17,107 nucleotides of DNA, from positions 1 through 17,107 of the forward strand of contig JAMNZE010000037.1 of the NCBI GenBank assembly GCA_023622465.1, given 5' to 3'. Under the pieces are notes generated by a model. The model worked only from the letters and a program-made list of their open reading frames with translations. It was not told where the DNA came from and did not search any database. The stretch comes from UBA5500 sp023622465. GTDB lineage: Bacteria > Bacillota > UBA994 > UBA5500. The first letter of the stretch is position 1, and every line of letters begins with the position of its first letter. Made by a program: the position numbers and the translations under genes. Shown piece after piece: positions 5,079 through 16,486 of this stretch.

Positions 5079-8000
5079 ATGTATAAACCCATCCCAGCCG
5101 GCCTCCGTACTCGCCACTCTTTCGGCCGTATTGAAGAAGTTCTTCCCATGCCCGACCTCATCCAGATTCAATTGGAATCGATGCGGTGGTTCATGGAGGA
5201 AGGGCTGGCTGAAACCTTCCGTGACATTTCTCCTATCACCGACTTTACAGGTAACCTGGTACTTGAGTTTTTGGATTATAAGTTCGATGAGCCCAAATAT
5301 TCAGTGGAAGAATCCAAGGAGCGGGATGTTACCTATGCTGTTCCCCTACGCGTGAGGGCGCGTTTGGTGAATAAGGAGACCGGGGAGGTAAAGGAGCAGG
5401 AGGTCTTCATGGGCGATTTCCCACTGATGACCGACCAAGGGACCTTTATCTATAACGGAGCCGAGCGAGTTGTTGTTAGTCAGCTGGTACGTTCACCGGG
5501 GGCCTACTATACAGAAGATATTGACAACAAGGGACATAAAATTTTTGGTGCCACGCTCATACCCAATCGCGGTGCGTGGTTAGAAATGGAAACCGACTCT
5601 AACGACGTAGTTTACGTGCGCATTGACCGTACACGTAAAATACCGGCCACGGTATTGCTACGGGCGTTGGGTTTTGGTACCGATGCAGAAATAATAAGAG
5701 TTTTTGGTGAGGATGCGCCTTTGCAACCCACCTTAGATAAAGATACAACCGACTCAGAAAGTGAAGGATTGCTGGAGATTTATAAGCGCCTGCGACCGGG
5801 CGAACCGCCGACTGTTGATAGTGCCAAGTCTTTATTGCATTCCTTGTTCTTTGATTCACGGCGTTATGACTTGGCTCACGTGGGGCGCTATAAACTCTAC
5901 AAAAAGCTTTCTTTAAAGCGCCGTGTGCTTAATCGCGTTTCGGCCCAAACGATTATCGCTACGGAGACCCTGTTGCAGCCGGCGGTCAATCCGGGTGATC
6001 CCCGTCCACCGGTGGCACCGGGCGAGGTGCTGGTTGCTAAGGGCGAAGTTATTGTAGAAGCAGGCCAGCGCATTACGCGACGCATTGCCGAGCGCCTAGA
6101 GGCGGCCGGTGTTAACGAGCTGGAGGTGCAAGTTGACCGGGATACCCGCGTGCGCATTATCGGTAATGGCCTCTATTTTGTGACCTGGCAAGAAGCTATC
6201 GCCGGGCGGGAGACGGCCGCCGATATCCATGGCCCCAACGGGGAGATCGTGTTACCGGCGGGTAGCGAGTTGCATGACGAGAATATTGCCATCTTACAGG
6301 CTGCCTACGAAGAGTTGCCGGATAAACGCATCCTGCTCAAAGCCAGACGCGGTGTGGAAGAATTCGTCTTAACCGACCGCTACGTGCCTAGCCAGGAAAA
6401 GCATTTATCCCGCGATGATATTGTGGCCGCCATCAATTATATTTTATGTCTAATGCGGGGTGTAGGTAGCCCCGATGACATTGACCACTTAGGTAATCGG
6501 CGTTTGCGCTGCATTGGTGAACTCTTACAGAACCAGTTCCGTATCGGCTTAGCCCGTATGGAGCGGGTTGTTAAAGAGCGCATGACCATTCAGGATGTGG
6601 ATGTGATTACGCCTCAGGCGTTGATTAACATTCGGCCGGTGGTAGCCGCCATTAAAGAGTTCTTTGGGAGTTCTCAGCTTTCCCAATTTATGGACCAAAC
6701 CAACCCCTTGTCCGAGTTGGCCCATAAGCGACGCCTCAGTGCTTTGGGACCGGGTGGTTTAAGTCGGGACCGGGCTGGCGTAGAAGTCCGAGACGTTCAC
6801 CATTCCCACTACGGGCGTATTTGTCCTATTGAAACCCCTGAGGGACCCAACGTGGGCTTGATCGGTAACCTCAGTACCTATGCCCGCATTAATGCCTACG
6901 GATTTATCGAGACCCCTTACCGGGTTGTAGATAAGGAGACGGGCCGGGTTACCGAGGAAATTGAGTATTTAACCGCCGACGAAGAAGACGAATACGTAAT
7001 TGCCCAGGCTAATGAGGAGCTGGATGAAGAATCCAGATTCGTGCAGCCGCGGGTTACCGTTCGTTATAAGGACCAGATCAGGGTGGTTCCGGCCGAAGAA
7101 GTTGACTATATGGACGTTTCGCCTAAGCAGGTATTTAGTATTTCCACCACTCTGATTCCCTTCCTGGAGCATGACGATGCCAGTCGCGCTCTGATGGGTG
7201 CCAACATGATGAAGCAGGCTGTGCCGCTGCTAAAGCCCGAGGCACCGCTGGTGGGAACGGGGATGGAAGCTAAGGCCGCCTTTGACTCGGGCAGCTTGAT
7301 CATAGCTGCCAGAAGTGGTGTGGTTACCCGGGTCACGGCTAGAGAGATAGTGGTTCGTAACGATGAGGGTACCGTCGATACCTATAAACTACTTAAGTTC
7401 CGACGCTCCAACCAGGGTACCTGCATCAACCAACGGGCCGTTGTGCGCCAGGGCGAGCGGGTGGAGGCCGGTCAGATTCTGGCTGACGGCCCCAGCACCG
7501 ACAACGGTGAATTAGCCCTCGGGCGAAACGTGTTGTGTGCCTTCATGCCTTGGGGAGGCTATAACTACGAGGACGCCATCCTTTTGAGTGAACGTTTGGT
7601 TACGGAAGACGTTTTCACGTCTATTCATATAGAAGAGTACGAGTCGGATGCTCGGGATACTAAGCTGGGCCCAGAGGAGATTACCCGCGATATCCCTAAT
7701 GTGGGCGACGAAATGCTGAAAGACTTGGATGAGCGCGGTATCGTCCGCATTGGTGCCGAGGTACGGGCAGGGGATATCCTGGTGGGCAAGGTTACGCCCA
7801 AGGGTGAAACCGAACTGACGGCAGAAGAACGTTTGCTACGGGCCATATTCGGCGAGAAGGCGCGGGAAGTGCGCGACACCTCGCTGCGAGTGCCCCATGG
7901 TGAGTCGGGCATAGTTGTCGACGTACGGGTGTTCACCCGCGAAGCCGGCGATGAATTGCCTCCTGGCGTTAACATGTTGGTTCGAGTCTACGTGGCTCAG

Positions 8001-9122
8001 AAGCGCAAGATCTCTGAAGGAGACAAAATGGCCGGCCGCCATGGTAATAAGGGTGTGGTTGCCCGTATTCTGCCGGTGGAAGATATGCCCTTCTTGGAAG
8101 ACGGTACGCCGGTGGATATAGTGCTTAACCCGTTAGGGGTTCCCTCCCGTATGAATGTGGGTCAGATTATGGAAACCCATCTCGGCTGGGCGGCAAAAGC
8201 GCTAGGCTTGCATATTGCCACCCCTGTTTTCGACGGTGCCACCGGTAAAGATATTGAGGAAATGCTCGAGAAGTCGGGGGCAGCGCCTACCGGCCGATGC
8301 GTCGTTTACGATGGTCTTACGGGTAAGCCCTTCGATAATAAGGTCACCGTTGGTTACATCTATATGCTGAAACTATTCCACTTGGTTGACGATAAGATTC
8401 ATGCCCGCTCCACCGGACCTTACTCCTTGGTCACTCAGCAACCCCTGGGCGGTAAGGCCCAGTTTGGTGGCCAGCGTTTTGGTGAGATGGAGGTCTGGGC
8501 ACTGGAGGCCTATGGGGCCGCCTATACTCTGCAAGAAATCTTAACGGTCAAGTCCGACGATGTGGTCGGCCGCGTACGGACCTACGAAGCCATCGTCAAG
8601 GGTGAGAATATCCCCGAACCGGGGGTCCCCGAATCCTTTAAGGTCTTGATCAAAGAGCTGCAGAGTTTAGGCATGAATATTAAGGTGCTGACGAAGGACC
8701 AAGAGGAAGTTGAGATTCGTGAATATGAAGATGACATTAGCGATACCGTACGTGAGCTGAATTTGAACATGGAAGGCTTAGAAAAGGACGATGAAGATAA
8801 ACCGGCGCCACCAGCAGAGGCGGACACCGCTGATGAGTGGGCACCCCTGCCTGACGCAGACACTGAGCTGACCGAAGAGGAAGATGAAGACGACGTTAGC
8901 GAAGGCGAAGAGGCATCGGTAGATCCGGCCCAGCTGGCGAAGGTTCTGAGTGAGCGGTTTGCCGATTTGGCGGAGGAGCGTTCCTTTGAGGAGCCAAAGG
9001 AGGAGACTAAAAAGTCTGAGCCCGAGGTGGAGGAGTTGACTCTAGAAGAACGCTTGGAGCAACTCGGCCGTATTATCGGAACTCGTCTGAAATCTGACAG
9101 TGACAAAACGGATGAAGAATAG
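5079..9122 (+). CDS. rpoB: DNA-directed RNA polymerase subunit beta
   Basis: This is the beta subunit of core RNA polymerase. It forms one side of the active-site cleft and the rifampicin pocket. From ATG 5079 it has 1347 residues, well above the roughly 1193 of B. subtilis. The rifampicin region at 530-556 (GSSQLSQFMDQTNPLSEL and onward) has wild-type residues D539, H549 and S554, equivalent to E. coli 516, 526 and 531. GDKMAGRHGNKG (about 981-992) and the C-terminal GGKAQFGGQRFGEMEVWALE block are present. The extra length comes partly from a larger insertion in the region before the SRDDIV...HLGNRRLR segment. The rest comes from an acidic tail of about 113 residues (1235-1347). A GTG at 5067 is in frame, but AAGGGGTGA (5062-5070) is better spaced for the ATG. 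No rplJL genes precede it. Confidence 0.97.
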   Translation: MYKPIPAGLRTRHSFGRIEEVLPMPDLIQIQLESMRWFMEEGLAETFRDISPITDFTGNLVLEFLDYKFDEPKYSVEESKERDVTYAVPLRVRARLVNKETGEVKEQEVFMGDFPLMTDQGTFIYNGAERVVVSQLVRSPGAYYTEDIDNKGHKIFGATLIPNRGAWLEMETDSNDVVYVRIDRTRKIPATVLLRALGFGTDAEIIRVFGEDAPLQPTLDKDTTDSESEGLLEIYKRLRPGEPPTVDSAKSLLHSLFFDSRRYDLAHVGRYKLYKKLSLKRRVLNRVSAQTIIATETLLQPAVNPGDPRPPVAPGEVLVAKGEVIVEAGQRITRRIAERLEAAGVNELEVQVDRDTRVRIIGNGLYFVTWQEAIAGRETAADIHGPNGEIVLPAGSELHDENIAILQAAYEELPDKRILLKARRGVEEFVLTDRYVPSQEKHLSRDDIVAAINYILCLMRGVGSPDDIDHLGNRRLRCIGELLQNQFRIGLARMERVVKERMTIQDVDVITPQALINIRPVVAAIKEFFGSSQLSQFMDQTNPLSELAHKRRLSALGPGGLSRDRAGVEVRDVHHSHYGRICPIETPEGPNVGLIGNLSTYARINAYGFIETPYRVVDKETGRVTEEIEYLTADEEDEYVIAQANEELDEESRFVQPRVTVRYKDQIRVVPAEEVDYMDVSPKQVFSISTTLIPFLEHDDASRALMGANMMKQAVPLLKPEAPLVGTGMEAKAAFDSGSLIIAARSGVVTRVTAREIVVRNDEGTVDTYKLLKFRRSNQGTCINQRAVVRQGERVEAGQILADGPSTDNGELALGRNVLCAFMPWGGYNYEDAILLSERLVTEDVFTSIHIEEYESDARDTKLGPEEITRDIPNVGDEMLKDLDERGIVRIGAEVRAGDILVGKVTPKGETELTAEERLLRAIFGEKAREVRDTSLRVPHGESGIVVDVRVFTREAGDELPPGVNMLVRVYVAQKRKISEGDKMAGRHGNKGVVARILPVEDMPFLEDGTPVDIVLNPLGVPSRMNVGQIMETHLGWAAKALGLHIATPVFDGATGKDIEEMLEKSGAAPTGRCVVYDGLTGKPFDNKVTVGYIYMLKLFHLVDDKIHARSTGPYSLVTQQPLGGKAQFGGQRFGEMEVWALEAYGAAYTLQEILTVKSDDVVGRVRTYEAIVKGENIPEPGVPESFKVLIKELQSLGMNIKVLTKDQEEVEIREYEDDISDTVRELNLNMEGLEKDDEDKPAPPAEADTADEWAPLPDADTELTEEEDEDDVSEGEEASVDPAQLAKVLSERFADLAEERSFEEPKEETKKSEPEVEELTLEERLEQLGRIIGTRLKSDSDKTDEE

Positions 9123-9170
9123 GCCTTAAGGTAATCGCTGAGATAGAGTCAAATTGTGTACTCTAATGGT

Positions 9171-9216
9171 TAGCTAAAGACTAACGGGGCACTAGGGGCG
9201 CCGTTAGTCTTAGCTA
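9171..9216 (+). repeat. long hairpin in the rpoB-rpoC gap
   Basis: Bases 9171-9187 pair with 9201-9216 over 16 base pairs with a single bulged A, closing a loop of about 13 bases. A second, smaller stem lies upstream (TAGAGT 9144-9149 with ACTCTA 9160-9165). The next T-rich stretch, ATTTTATT, begins only about ten bases later and is not a proper terminator tail. An RNase processing site or partial attenuator is more plausible than full termination, since rpoC depends on this transcript. Confidence 0.7.
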
Positions 9217-9251
9217 CTGCGCAATTTTATTGTTGAAGGGAGAGTCGGCCA

Positions 9252-12980
<3,729 letters not shown>

Positions 12981-13015
12981 GTGCGCCTGAGTTTACTTGA
13001 TTTGGAGGGAGGCCA

Positions 13016-13276
13016 ATGTCTGCAGCTTTAACGCGTTTAAAGTCGTCGCCAGACAAGGTGGTTGGCCTTAAGCAAACTATGAAGGCGGTACGACGCGGTC
13101 AAGCGGAAATAGTCTTTATGGCTAGGGATGCAGAGCCGCATGTGCTTCGTGATTTACAAAAACTCTGTGAAGAGCTGGCAGTGCCTATTGAATGGGTAGC
13201 CAGTATGGATGAGTTGGGAACAGCAGCTGGAATTCAAGTTGGTTCTGCATCAGCAGCATTGCTGCGAAGTGAGTAA
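13016..13276 (+). CDS. rplGB: L7Ae-like ribosomal protein (YbxF family)
   Basis: This is a small protein of 86 residues in the L7Ae/L30e family, which binds K-turn RNA. In B. subtilis the homologue YbxF lies at this same place, between rpoC and rpsL, and has been shown to bind K-turns and associate with ribosomes. Visible features are VVGLKQTMKAVRRGQAEIVF (about 15-34), where family members have the RNA-binding G-x-KQ motif, then an ARDAEPHV segment, and a C-terminal ELGTAAGIQVGSASAALL block. The ATG at 13016 has a GGAGGGAGG ribosome binding site a few bases upstream. The intergenic distance to rpoC is 35 bases, so cotranscription is likely. Confidence 0.9.
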   Translation: MSAALTRLKSSPDKVVGLKQTMKAVRRGQAEIVFMARDAEPHVLRDLQKLCEELAVPIEWVASMDELGTAAGIQVGSASAALLRSE

Positions 13277-13282
13277 AATGAA

Positions 13283-13316
13283 GCTGCCCCTGCTCAGTGG
13301 CGGGGGCAGCCAATTT
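13283..13316 (+). terminator. G+C-rich hairpin after rplGB, weak terminator candidate
   Basis: An 11-bp stem pairs 13283-13293 with 13300-13310 (one G-T wobble) around a six-base loop. It begins six bases after the rplGB stop. The tail CAATTT is poor in T, so termination would be weak or partial. I found no convincing promoter between it and rpsL, so read-through is probably required for rpsL expression. Confidence 0.55.
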
Positions 13317-13321
13317 CCTCC

Positions 13322-13409
13322 TAGCAACAGCTGTGCTGTTGCGGGTGATAAACCTATTAGCAACGCGTAGCGTTGCGGGTGATGAAGTGATGATCGCCAA
13401 GCGATTATC
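13322..13409 (+). promoter_or_regulatory. tandem hairpin array in the rpsL leader
   Basis: Three stem-loops lie in a row before rpsL. The first is GCAACAG (13324-13330) with CTGTTGC (13336-13342). The second is GCAACGC (13360-13366) with GCGTTGC (13370-13376). The third is 13389-13397 with 13401-13409 (nine pairs, one wobble, loop CAA). The first two share an outer frame TAGCAAC...GTTGCGGGTGAT (13322-13349 and 13358-13383), so they look like diverged copies of one unit whose stem was preserved. This suggests selection on structure. A binding site for a ribosomal protein controlling the str operon is possible but unproven. Confidence 0.6.
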
Positions 13410-13451
13410 CGATTACACTCTATATTTATTCTGAAGGAAGGAGGTGCTTGT

Positions 13452-13826
13452 ATGCCGACGATCAATCAGCTAATCCGTAAGGGCCGTAAGAAGGTAAAGC
13501 AAAAATCCAAGGCTCCTTCCTTGCATAATTGTCCGCAGAGACGAGGAGTCTGTGTGAGGGTAACTACCTTGAGCCCGAAAAAGCCCAACTCTGCTATTCG
13601 TAAGATTGCTAGGGTGCGTTTGGTTAATGGTGAAGAGGTTACAGCCTACATTCCAGGTGAAGGTCATAACCTGCAGGAGCACTCGGTTGTCTTAGTGCGG
13701 GGTGGACGTGTTAGGGACTTACCCGGTGTTCGCTATCATGTGGTAAGGGGCGCTCTAGACGCTGCTGGTGTGCAAGACCGCAAGCAGGCCCGTTCCAAGT
13801 ATGGTACCAAGCGAGGCCGGAAATAA
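13452..13826 (+). CDS. rpsL: 30S ribosomal protein S12
   Basis: S12 is part of the decoding centre of the small subunit and the main site of streptomycin-resistance mutations. The 124-residue product starts MPTINQLIRKGRKK and has the conserved CPQRRGVC, SPKKPNSAIRK, GHNLQEHSVV and RSKYGTKR blocks. K43 and K44 are unchanged, but position 88 is arginine (GGRVRDLPGVRYH) where most bacteria have lysine. In E. coli numbering this is K87, and arginine there is a known streptomycin-resistance change. Asp89, the residue beta-methylthiolated by RimO in some bacteria, is kept. A strong AAGGAGGTG ribosome binding site sits seven to eight bases before ATG 13452. It heads the str block rpsL-rpsG-fusA-tuf. 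Confidence 0.97.
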   Translation: MPTINQLIRKGRKKVKQKSKAPSLHNCPQRRGVCVRVTTLSPKKPNSAIRKIARVRLVNGEEVTAYIPGEGHNLQEHSVVLVRGGRVRDLPGVRYHVVRGALDAAGVQDRKQARSKYGTKRGRK

Positions 13827-13838
13827 GCTAATCCGTTT

Positions 13839-13873
13839 GAGTTAAGGCTATCTAACTCTTATAGATAGGAGGG
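13839..13873 (+). promoter_or_regulatory. two mutually exclusive hairpins before rpsG
   Basis: GAGTTA (13839-13844) can pair with TAACTC (13853-13858). Alternatively CTATCTA (13848-13854) can pair with TAGATAG (13862-13868). The two share bases 13853-13854 and interleave, so they cannot coexist. The second takes in the first two bases of the rpsG ribosome binding site AGGAGGG (13867-13873). In E. coli the corresponding gap is the S7 autoregulatory site, which makes a translational switch here plausible. Confidence 0.5.
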
Positions 13874-13879
13874 AAAAGG

Positions 13880-14350
13880 ATGCCCAGAAAAGGTCCAGTG
13901 CCGAAAAGAGACGTCTTACCAGATCCGATTTACGGCAGCAAGTTGGTGACCCGCTTCATTAACAAGCTGATGATGGATGGTAAGCGCGGTACGGCCGAGC
14001 GCATTTTTTATGGAGCTATGGATTTGATTAAAGAGCGCACCGGTCAAGATCCGCAAGAAGTATTTGAGACGGCGCTCAAGAATGTTGCTCCTTTGTTAGA
14101 AGTTAAAGCCCGTCGTGTGGGTGGCGCTACTTATCAGGTGCCTATGGAAGTTTCCCCCGATCGTCAGCAGGTGCTAGCCATTCGCTGGCTCGTGCAATAT
14201 GCCCGTACCCGTGGCGAAAAGACGATGATTGAACGTTTGGCCGCCGAACTGATGGATGCGGCTCAAGGGGTAGGTAACGCTATTAAGAAACGCGAAGATA
14301 CTCACAGGATGGCTGAGGCTAATAAGGCCTTTGCCCATTATCGCTGGTAA
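13880..14350 (+). CDS. rpsG: 30S ribosomal protein S7
   Basis: S7 initiates assembly of the 30S head and contacts E-site tRNA. The 156-residue length is standard. It starts MPRKGPVPKRDVLPDPIYGS and has the conserved LVTRFINKLMMDGKRGTAE, VGGATYQVPMEV, RWLVQYAR and AEANKAFAHYRW blocks. The ATG at 13880 has an AGGAGGG ribosome binding site at 13867-13873. The gap to rpsL (53 bases) contains the alternative hairpins described separately, and the gap to fusA is 39 bases. S7 autoregulates the str operon in E. coli, so control by its own product is a reasonable expectation here, though not shown. Confidence 0.97.
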   Translation: MPRKGPVPKRDVLPDPIYGSKLVTRFINKLMMDGKRGTAERIFYGAMDLIKERTGQDPQEVFETALKNVAPLLEVKARRVGGATYQVPMEVSPDRQQVLAIRWLVQYARTRGEKTMIERLAAELMDAAQGVGNAIKKREDTHRMAEANKAFAHYRW

Positions 14351-14389
14351 TAAAACAACTGGCAAGCAGCGTGAGAGAGGAGGGGTATT

Positions 14390-16459
14390 ATGCCGAAAAG
14401 TTTCGCGCTAGATAAGATAAGAAACATTGGGATCATGGCCCATATCGATGCGGGTAAGACGACGACTACCGAGCGTATCTTGTTTTATACAGGCAAAGTG
14501 CATAAAGTTGGCGAGACGCACGATGGGGCCGCTACGATGGACTGGATGATACAGGAGCAAGAGCGGGGCATTACCATCACCTCAGCAGCTACGACTTGCC
14601 AGTGGCGTGATTGTCAAATCAACATTATTGATACGCCCGGGCACGTGGACTTCACCGTAGAAGTGGAGCGTTCGTTGCGAGTATTAGATGGTGCCGTCGC
14701 CGTATTTTGCGCTAAAGGGGGCGTAGAGCCCCAGTCAGAGACCGTGTGGCGCCAAGCCGATAAGTATAAAGTGCCGCGGGTTGCTTATGTGAATAAAATG
14801 GACACCTTGGGTGCCAATTTCATGCGTGTCGTGGAAATGATGCGCGAGCGTCTGGGTGCCAATGCTTTGCCAGTGCAATTGCCCATCGGGCAGGAAGAGT
14901 CTTTTCAAGGCGTTGTAGATTTGATTGGCATGCAAGCTATCTACTATTTAGATGATGAAGGTACCCAAAGTGAGGCAAAGCCCATACCAGAGGAGATGTT
15001 GGCTGAAGCACGCCGCTTGCGGGTGGAATTGATAGAAGCTTTGGCTATGGTAGACGAGGAACTTATGATGCGCTACCTGGAAGGCGAAGACATCACCGCC
15101 GAAGAAATTCGCCAGGTGCTGCGGAAGGCCGTATTGTCTTTGGCTATTGTGCCGGTTTACTGCGGCTCCTCCTACCGGAATAAGGGCGTGCAGCCCCTAC
15201 TAGATGCCATCGTTGACTATTTGCCTTCTCCGTTGGATGTGCCGGCCATAGTTGGTACCGATGCCGACGGCCAATCAATCTCACGGGCTCCTAGCGACGA
15301 TGATCCGTTTTCCGCCCTCGTGTTTAAGATTGTGTCCGACCCCTACGTGGGCAAACTGGCCTATTTACGTGTTTACTCTGGGGTGCTGCAATCGGGAAGT
15401 TATGTTCTCAACTCGACCAAGGGTCGGCGGGAGCGGGTGGGCCGTATCTTGCGTATGCATGCCAACCATCGGGAGGATGTTACTGAAATTTCTACCGGTG
15501 ATATTGCTGCTGTCGTTGGCTTGAAAGATACAGTAACCGGTGAAACCTTGTGTGCGGCCGATGCGCCCATTGTTTTAGAGAGTATGCAGTTCCCCGATCC
15601 GGTAATTTCCCAAGCCATTGAGCCCAAGACTAAGGCCGATCAGGATAAATTGTCGGTTGCTCTGGCTCGTTTAGCTGAGGAAGATCCCACCTTCCAGACC
15701 TATACGGACCCGGAGACGGGGCAGACCATTATTCGCGGTATGGGTGAGCTACATCTGGAAGTAATCGCCGATCGGCTCTTGCGAGAATTTAAAGTCGGAG
15801 CCAATCTAGGTAAGCCGCAGGTCGCCTATCGAGAAACAATTACCCAAGCAGTTAAGGCGGAGGGTAAGTTTGTGCGCCAGAGCGGTGGTAGGGGCCAATA
15901 TGGGCACGTTTGTGTTGAGTTTGAACCATTGCCACGGGGAAGCGGCTTTGAGTTTGTCAACAAGATTGTTGGTGGGGTTGTTCCCAAGGAGTATATTGCC
16001 CCGGTAGAAGAAGGTATTCGTGAAGCCATGCAGAGTGGAGTTTTGGCTGGCTTCCCAACGGTGGATATCCGAGCCACCCTTTATGATGGCAGCTATCACG
16101 ATGTGGACTCTTCGGAAATGGCTTTCCGTATTGCTGGCTCCATGGCATTCAAGAACGCTATGGCTAAAGCTAATCCGGTGCTCTTAGAGCCGGTAATGAA
16201 GATCGAGATCGTCGTACCGGAAGAGTATTTGGGCGATGTGATCGGGGATCTCAATTCCCGGCGAGGTCGGGTGGAAGGCATGGAAGCCCACGCGGGGGCG
16301 CAGACCATCCGCGGTTTTGTGCCGCTGGCAGAGATGTTTGGCTACACCACAGCCCTGCGTTCGTTAACCCAAGGTCGTGGTACCAGCAGCATGGAATTCC
16401 ATGCTTATGAAGAAATGCCAACCAGTCTAGCCGAAGAAATCATTCGGTTGGGACGTTAA
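14390..16459 (+). CDS. fusA: elongation factor G
   Basis: EF-G is the GTPase that drives translocation of tRNA and mRNA on the ribosome. The product has 689 residues, the normal length. GTPase motifs are AHIDAGKT (17-24), RGITI (59-63), DTPGH (81-85), NKMD (135-138) and CGSSYRNKG from 258. Domain IV keeps SGGRGQYGHV, and domain V ends in RGTSSMEFHAYEEMP. The frame is intact and no active-site residue appears lost. A ribosome binding site AGGAGGGG (14378-14385) sits close to ATG 14390. The gene lies between rpsG and tuf, as in the standard str operon. The tuf ribosome binding site begins 11 bases after its stop. Confidence 0.97.
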   Translation: MPKSFALDKIRNIGIMAHIDAGKTTTTERILFYTGKVHKVGETHDGAATMDWMIQEQERGITITSAATTCQWRDCQINIIDTPGHVDFTVEVERSLRVLDGAVAVFCAKGGVEPQSETVWRQADKYKVPRVAYVNKMDTLGANFMRVVEMMRERLGANALPVQLPIGQEESFQGVVDLIGMQAIYYLDDEGTQSEAKPIPEEMLAEARRLRVELIEALAMVDEELMMRYLEGEDITAEEIRQVLRKAVLSLAIVPVYCGSSYRNKGVQPLLDAIVDYLPSPLDVPAIVGTDADGQSISRAPSDDDPFSALVFKIVSDPYVGKLAYLRVYSGVLQSGSYVLNSTKGRRERVGRILRMHANHREDVTEISTGDIAAVVGLKDTVTGETLCAADAPIVLESMQFPDPVISQAIEPKTKADQDKLSVALARLAEEDPTFQTYTDPETGQTIIRGMGELHLEVIADRLLREFKVGANLGKPQVAYRETITQAVKAEGKFVRQSGGRGQYGHVCVEFEPLPRGSGFEFVNKIVGGVVPKEYIAPVEEGIREAMQSGVLAGFPTVDIRATLYDGSYHDVDSSEMAFRIAGSMAFKNAMAKANPVLLEPVMKIEIVVPEEYLGDVIGDLNSRRGRVEGMEAHAGAQTIRGFVPLAEMFGYTTALRSLTQGRGTSSMEFHAYEEMPTSLAEEIIRLGR

Positions 16460-16486
16460 CTACTATTTTAGGAGGGTTAAGCTAAG

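Noticed and set aside
6664..6750. Rifampicin-resistance substitutions in rpoB
   Set aside because: The residues equivalent to E. coli 513, 516, 526 and 531 are all of the sensitive type.
8582..9106. 174-codon open frame on the minus strand within rpoB
   Set aside because: It is the serine-rich mirror of the acidic RpoB tail. Glu/Asp codons read in reverse avoid stops, so the open frame is expected by composition.
13385..13440. Promoter just upstream of rpsL around the TATATTTATT stretch
   Set aside because: A -10-like TATATT exists at 13421-13426, but no acceptable -35 lies 16-18 bases upstream.
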